From: Prunella strophiata
Taxonomy: Eukaryota; Chordata; Aves; Passeriformes; Prunellidae
Assembly (NCBI GenBank): GCA_036583965.1
Contig: JAZBQD010000027.1
Coordinates: 2,746,687-2,810,686, forward strand
Direction: 5' to 3'
Length of the DNA: 64,000 nt
The translations under genes were made by a program, and so were the position numbers. Numbering within the stretch: the stretch's first letter is position 1; each line of letters begins with the position of its first letter. Shown piece after piece: positions 59,769 through 64,000 of the stretch. The notes under the pieces are model-generated. The model saw only the letters and a list, made by a program, of their open reading frames with translations, was not told where the DNA came from and made no database searches.

Positions 59769-59915
59769 GAAATAGCATCCTTCTTGAGTGGAAATAGCAT
59801 TGTTCTTGGTAGAAATAGCATCATTCCTGTGGAAATAGCACAATTCTTGGTAGAGACAGCATCATTCTTGGTGGTAACAGCATCATTCTTGGTGGAAATA
59901 GCATCATTTTGGGTA
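59769..59915. repeat. ~21-bp tandem repeat, 7 diverged copies
   Basis: The unit is about GAAATAGCATCATTCTTGGTG. Copies start at about 59769, 59791, 59812, 59832, 59853, 59874 and 59895, mostly 21 bases with two length variants (22 and 20). Confidence 0.88.
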
Positions 59916-61282
59916 TTTTGGGAGCAGGACAAGTCCTTGCCCTTTGCTGGAAATGCTTTGCCACAAGGAGATGCTACATGGAAATGCAGCATTTGCTGCA
60001 GGGAGAGTTGTCCTGTTGGGTGTTTTTTAGGAATTGTGGCTCCAAGCTCCATGCCAGTGTGGGAGATGCAACTCTTGGCTGGAGACTCTGAGTCCTTTCA
60101 CAGGGAAAGCCCCAAACTTTGAAACTTAGGTCCGCCTTAACTGTTTGGTGGAGCTGTTCCCTGAGAAAATGGGGTTTTGCCAAACCCAGAGCATTTGTGG
60201 TGGATATTTGCTGGTTTGAAAAGGAATGCTGGCCTTGGGAGGACACCTTCCTGTGGTGGTCTGTGCGTGAAGGGGGATGGAACAAGCAGGGAGGATCCCT
60301 GACACCAGTGGTGTCCCATGGGCTCCTCCTTGGAGGAGCAGCCACAGGTGAGTCTGAGTGCCCTGAGCAGAGCTGGGCCAAGGCCACTGCTCTTGGAAAG
60401 GGAGCAGCTCCATCACAAAACCATCTTTCATTTCCAAGGCTTTTTGTGAGCCACAAAAAGGGATCTTGTGAGGTTATATGAGGATCTTGGGATTCCCATC
60501 CTATCAGCACCTCGTGGCTTCACCAGCACATGCCAAGAGGCCTCTGCTCCAGTGCACAACCAGGAATTCTCTCCTGGCCTGGGTGTTCCCTGTCACATCT
60601 GACAGGAAGAGCTGCTAGAACACAGGAGAAGAGTTGGTTTGAGACACAGAAGAGGGGAAGAGGTTTTTTTTTTAGGTCTCACTTGGCCGCCCTCCCCACA
60701 GCACCGTGCCCTGGGGTGGGAGGAATGGTGAGATTCATGGATCCATCCTGGCTCCTCCACCCAGGGGCAGGACCCTGGGGTCCAGGGGAACAACAGGGAC
60801 ACGTGGTGGGTGACACATGGCAAAGCACAACCTTGAGCAGCCCCCGCTGCAAGCAGCGCTGGGCAGCACCGCGAGTTCCACGCGGCACAGCTGGGGCCTG
60901 GTTAAAAAGCTCTTCCCCAGCGCTTGGAGCAACGAAACCTCTTTTTTCCAAGCCCTCGTTGTGTACTAATGAAGGAATAAAATAAACATTTGGTAACAAA
61001 CCCAGCATATGGTTATTGTTTGCTGCAAGGACAGGGGAAAACATGACTCCATCGCCGGGCGAAAAGGCTGCAGCTGCGCTATTGCGTTTCCCCGCCGCGC
61101 TTTATTTAATAAACCTCGGCCTGCAGCCTTAACGAAATTTTTCTTCCCCCCCTGAGCCCCCAGAGCTGGTTTTGGTGCCTTCTGCCACGATGGCCACGGC
61201 GGGGTCGCATGTGCCCTTGGTTAGCCAAGGAATCTGCTTTCAATTCCGGCCCTTGGGGTTGTATTTTCACAGCGACTCATTA

Positions 61283-61298
61283 GTCAGCGGCCGCTGAC
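61283..61298. repeat. 16-bp perfect palindrome with a NotI-type core
   Basis: GTCAGCGGCCGCTGAC reads the same on both strands. It overlaps a second inverted repeat on the right (GACAG gccg CTGTC, 61296-61309) and one on the left (GACT catt AGTC, 61274-61285). Confidence 0.9.
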
Positions 61299-61684
61299 AG
61301 GCCGCTGTCCGTGTGCCATCTCCCGCATTGTTTGTGTGCAAGTGCAGCGCCCAAAATGATTTATTTAGGTTTTAATTAAAATTTGTGGATAGGCCAGTGA
61401 TTTTTAGCAGTGCCGGTTGTAATTTGTGGTTGCATGGGGGAAAAAGAAAAAAAAAAAAATGGAAAAAAAAAATCAATAAGCTTGTAGAGTTTGTGTTTTT
61501 AGAGTTACCTGCTGGTCACTGGCACCTCTGGGCAGGGCAGCTCCCAGCCCTACACATTCAGGAGAGATGGAACACCTCTGGTTCCCACATCAAGGCACAG
61601 GCCTGGAATTGCTCCAGCAGGTAAATCAGTGTCCCTTGAGTGATGCCCTGATGACCCCAACACCAGACCAAGTTCTGAGCAGCT

Positions 61685-62146
61685 GCAGAATCCCAGAGTG
61701 GCTTGGGTTGGAAGGGATGGTAAAGCTCATCCACCCCTTGCCATGGGCAGGGACACCTTCCACTATCCCAGGTTTCTCCAACCTGGCCTTGGACACTTCC
61801 AGGGATCCAGAGGCAGCCACAGCTTCTCTGGGCAGCCTGTGCCAGGGCCTCAGCACACTCACAGAGAACAATTCCTTCCCAATATCCCATCCATCCCTAT
61901 GCCATCCTTCCCATCTGGCAGTGGGAGCCATTTCCTGTCTCCTGTCCCTCCATCCCTTGTCCCCAGTCCCTCTCCAGCACTCCTGGAGCCCCTGCAGTCA
62001 GTGGAAAGGGCTCTGAGGTCTCCCTGGAGCCTTCTCCTCTCCAGGTGAACATTCCCAGCCTGGCTGCACAGCAGATGAACTCCAGCCCTCGGAGCATCTC
62101 TGTGGCCTCCTTTGGATTCGCTCCAGCAGGTCCACGTCCTCCTTAT
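61685..62146 (-). mobile_element. CR1 LINE 3' fragment, longest in the window
   Basis: About 460 bases: GGCTTGGGTTGGAAGGGATG, CCATGGGCAGGGACACCTTC, GGCAGCCTGTGCCAGGGCC, then GAACTCCAGCCCTCGG and TTCGCTCCAGCAGGTCCACG. It reaches further toward the CR1 body than the other copies. Confidence 0.93.
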
Positions 62147-64000
62147 ATTTAATTATCTTATATTTAATTATATTCGAAATTAATTAATATCCTTCATTTA
62201 TTTAATTGCATGTTCAAGATCACAGCAGCACCCAGGAGGAAGGTGGGTGACAGAGGGAGGTGCTGAGCCCTGAAGTCCCACGAGCAGGACGGGTGACTTG
62301 TGGCTTTATAAACAGAAGTTATGATTTAAAAATGCTTTGAAGGGTGTGGCTCACCCTCTCCAAAATAATCTGTAGAGCCTGGATGCCTTCCCCACTGGCA
62401 GCATCCCCCCAGTCCCCTGGAGCAGCAGTCATTTATCTTGCTGGTAACTTTTCATGACTCTAAAGGAGCAACCAGGAGTGGAAGGATGAGGAGGTTGTGG
62501 TGGGTGAGTTGGTGAAGCCTCCTTGCCCTGTGGGACCCCCTGGCCACTGCCCCAGGGAGAGGGGATGTGTTGCTCTTGCTGGATTAAGAAGATTTTCTTG
62601 CTGCTCATGACATCAAGATGTGTTTCCATAAGGTGCAATAAAGCACTAAGAGACTAAAGCTCATGCCCCCCCCTCGCCCAAATTATGAAAGTTTGAAGCC
62701 TTTCTTGGCCTAATACCACGGCCCAGAGAAGTCCCTGCTGTACCTGATGTAAACATGTATTAATTAAAGCACTTTGGAAATGCAGAGTATTGACCTACCG
62801 GGCTGTAATGGCTCTCCTTGAGCAATTACAATCCATCACACAGCTCCAGGCTTGGGCAGGGATTTTTTTCGGAGGCTCGTTATTGACCTGGCGGCCCCGG
62901 GCGGTTTCCTCCCTCACACAGACCCTTCCTGCCCCAGGGCTCGCATCCTTCCCGGGGAAATAGTTAGAGGGGGAGGCCTTAAATCCCTTAAAATTAATAA
63001 ATAGGATGTGTTCCACCCTGCCCCTCCCCACCACGTGCCTCCTCTCCCACTCCCTGTCTTAAAGCCTTTGCACCCACCTGCAGACCCAGGCAAACACCTG
63101 GAGCAAAATATTTATATCTAAAAGAAAAACTTTGTGCTTTCCAGTGGTGGAAACCCTTCTCAAATAAAGCATTTATCTCCCGAGACTTACACCTTCTAAT
63201 TTAATTTTCCCCTAAATCAAACAGGGTATTAATCCACAATAGAAAACACGTTCCAGTTGCACAAACAATATTTAAATGGTATAATAGGGACATCTTTTAT
63301 AAATACTTCTAACAAATCCTGAAAAAACCCGAATGTGTGGGCTATAATTAATAGAAATGCCAAGTGCCAGCTAACCAGGAAAACTCCAGCATCATAAATC
63401 TGCCCCGAGCCTTCTCACACACGCTGATGGATGGGGACTTGCAGCTTAAATATTTAACAATCAATAATTCAAATACCTATCCTACCCTATTAAATTTGTC
63501 ACATTTATTTATAAATGCAACATCCAGCTGAAGTTCCTCTAAAAGTTGGGCCTCTTCCACCCAGTAACAACATGAAGAATTTTGGAAGGAGAAAAAAGGT
63601 GTCAGGATATGAAATTCCTGTGGGGAAATAAGGAACAATGGGGAGGAGGGAATTAAACCCCATATCCCAAAATAGTTGGCTGTGTCTCCCTCACCCTAAT
63701 GGGTTTGGATAATGCAGTGTGCAGGCAGGTGCTGTGTCCTATGAATCACATTTATAGGGATATTTTCCAATTTCTTTGGTGCCCAAGGCAGGGAGCTGCT
63801 GTTCATCCTCTGCAGATGAATATTTTGGTGGCACTGGGTGGGCTGCAGCCCCTGCCCACACACTGTGTCCCTCCTGGAGCAAATCCTGTAAAAATCTAAA
63901 AAAGCCTGGAAAAAAGTGTGGCTTTGGGGCTGCCCTGAACAGCAGCAATGCTTTGTGAGGGTAGAATGGGACATAAATAAATAAATAAGCACATGCTGAG
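62147..64000. other. intergenic, right end of the window
   Basis: AT-rich sequence just after the CR1 fragment (TTATATTTAATTA repeated near 62144-62175), then unique DNA. Stretches at about 62695-62900 and 63110-63500 look like candidate conserved noncoding DNA. No gene is supported. Confidence 0.5.

Larger units (their letters stand above)
55946..61684. other. intergenic, repeats and candidate noncoding elements
   Basis: Contains a CR1 fragment (57993-58234), the 21-bp tandem repeat and a CpG-containing unique block at about 61040-61380 with a 16-base palindrome. No gene is supported. Confidence 0.5.

Noticed and set aside
1..64000. CRISPR arrays, bacterial operons, phage or plasmid modules, endogenous viral genes
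   Set aside because: None found: tandem repeats lack spacers, all coding signal is in spliced vertebrate exons, and only CR1 LINE fragments were recognised as mobile DNA.

Overview
This window is vertebrate nuclear DNA, almost certainly from a bird. The evidence is AT-rich, intron-dominated sequence, at least fourteen CR1 LINE fragments of the avian type (3' ends reading as the reverse complement of TCATAGAATGGTTTGGGTTGG), two CpG-island promoters, and two genes whose coding exons match vertebrate proteins closely. The CR1 style suggests a neoavian, perhaps songbird, genome; that is an inference. There are no bacterial operons, CRISPR arrays or intact mobile elements.

Layout. Positions 1 to about 28,200 hold the 5' part of PATJ (INADL), the multi-PDZ scaffold of the Crumbs polarity complex, transcribed on the minus strand. 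I assembled fourteen coding exons by matching reading frame, splice sites and phase. They join into 1,749 bases (583 codons) with no frame break, covering the L27 domain, PDZ1, PDZ2, PDZ3 and the linker before PDZ4. The rest of the gene lies beyond the left edge. A noncoding first exon is predicted in the CpG island at about 27.9-28.25 kb.

About 2.5 kb away and pointing the opposite way is TM2D1 (plus strand, 30,818-43,353), complete in six coding exons (579 bases, 192 residues plus stop). It encodes a signal peptide, a cysteine-rich lumenal domain and two membrane segments joined by a DRF-containing turn. Its first intron is not GT-AG: it begins ATATCCT, ends AC, and carries a U12-type branch site, so it is a minor-spliceosome AT-AC intron.

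From about 44.3 kb to the right edge I find no gene. In mammals this side of TM2D1 faces the NFIA gene, and the window contains several non-repetitive, AT-rich stretches that look like candidate conserved noncoding elements. It also contains an unusually regular minisatellite of 29 units of 18 bp (45,361-45,882), a seven-copy ~21 bp repeat (59,769-59,915), a 16 bp perfect palindrome (61,283-61,298) and five CR1 fragments.

The two genes are not known to work together: PATJ organises apical and tight-junction membrane, while TM2D1 is a membrane protein linked to Notch signalling and amyloid-beta binding. They share only a head-to-head arrangement with separate promoters. The strongest observations are the U12 AT-AC intron, a 35-codon in-frame PATJ linker exon with a tandem NAGNAG acceptor, and the acceptor of the PATJ start-codon exon, whose pyrimidine tract is a 25-base T homopolymer.
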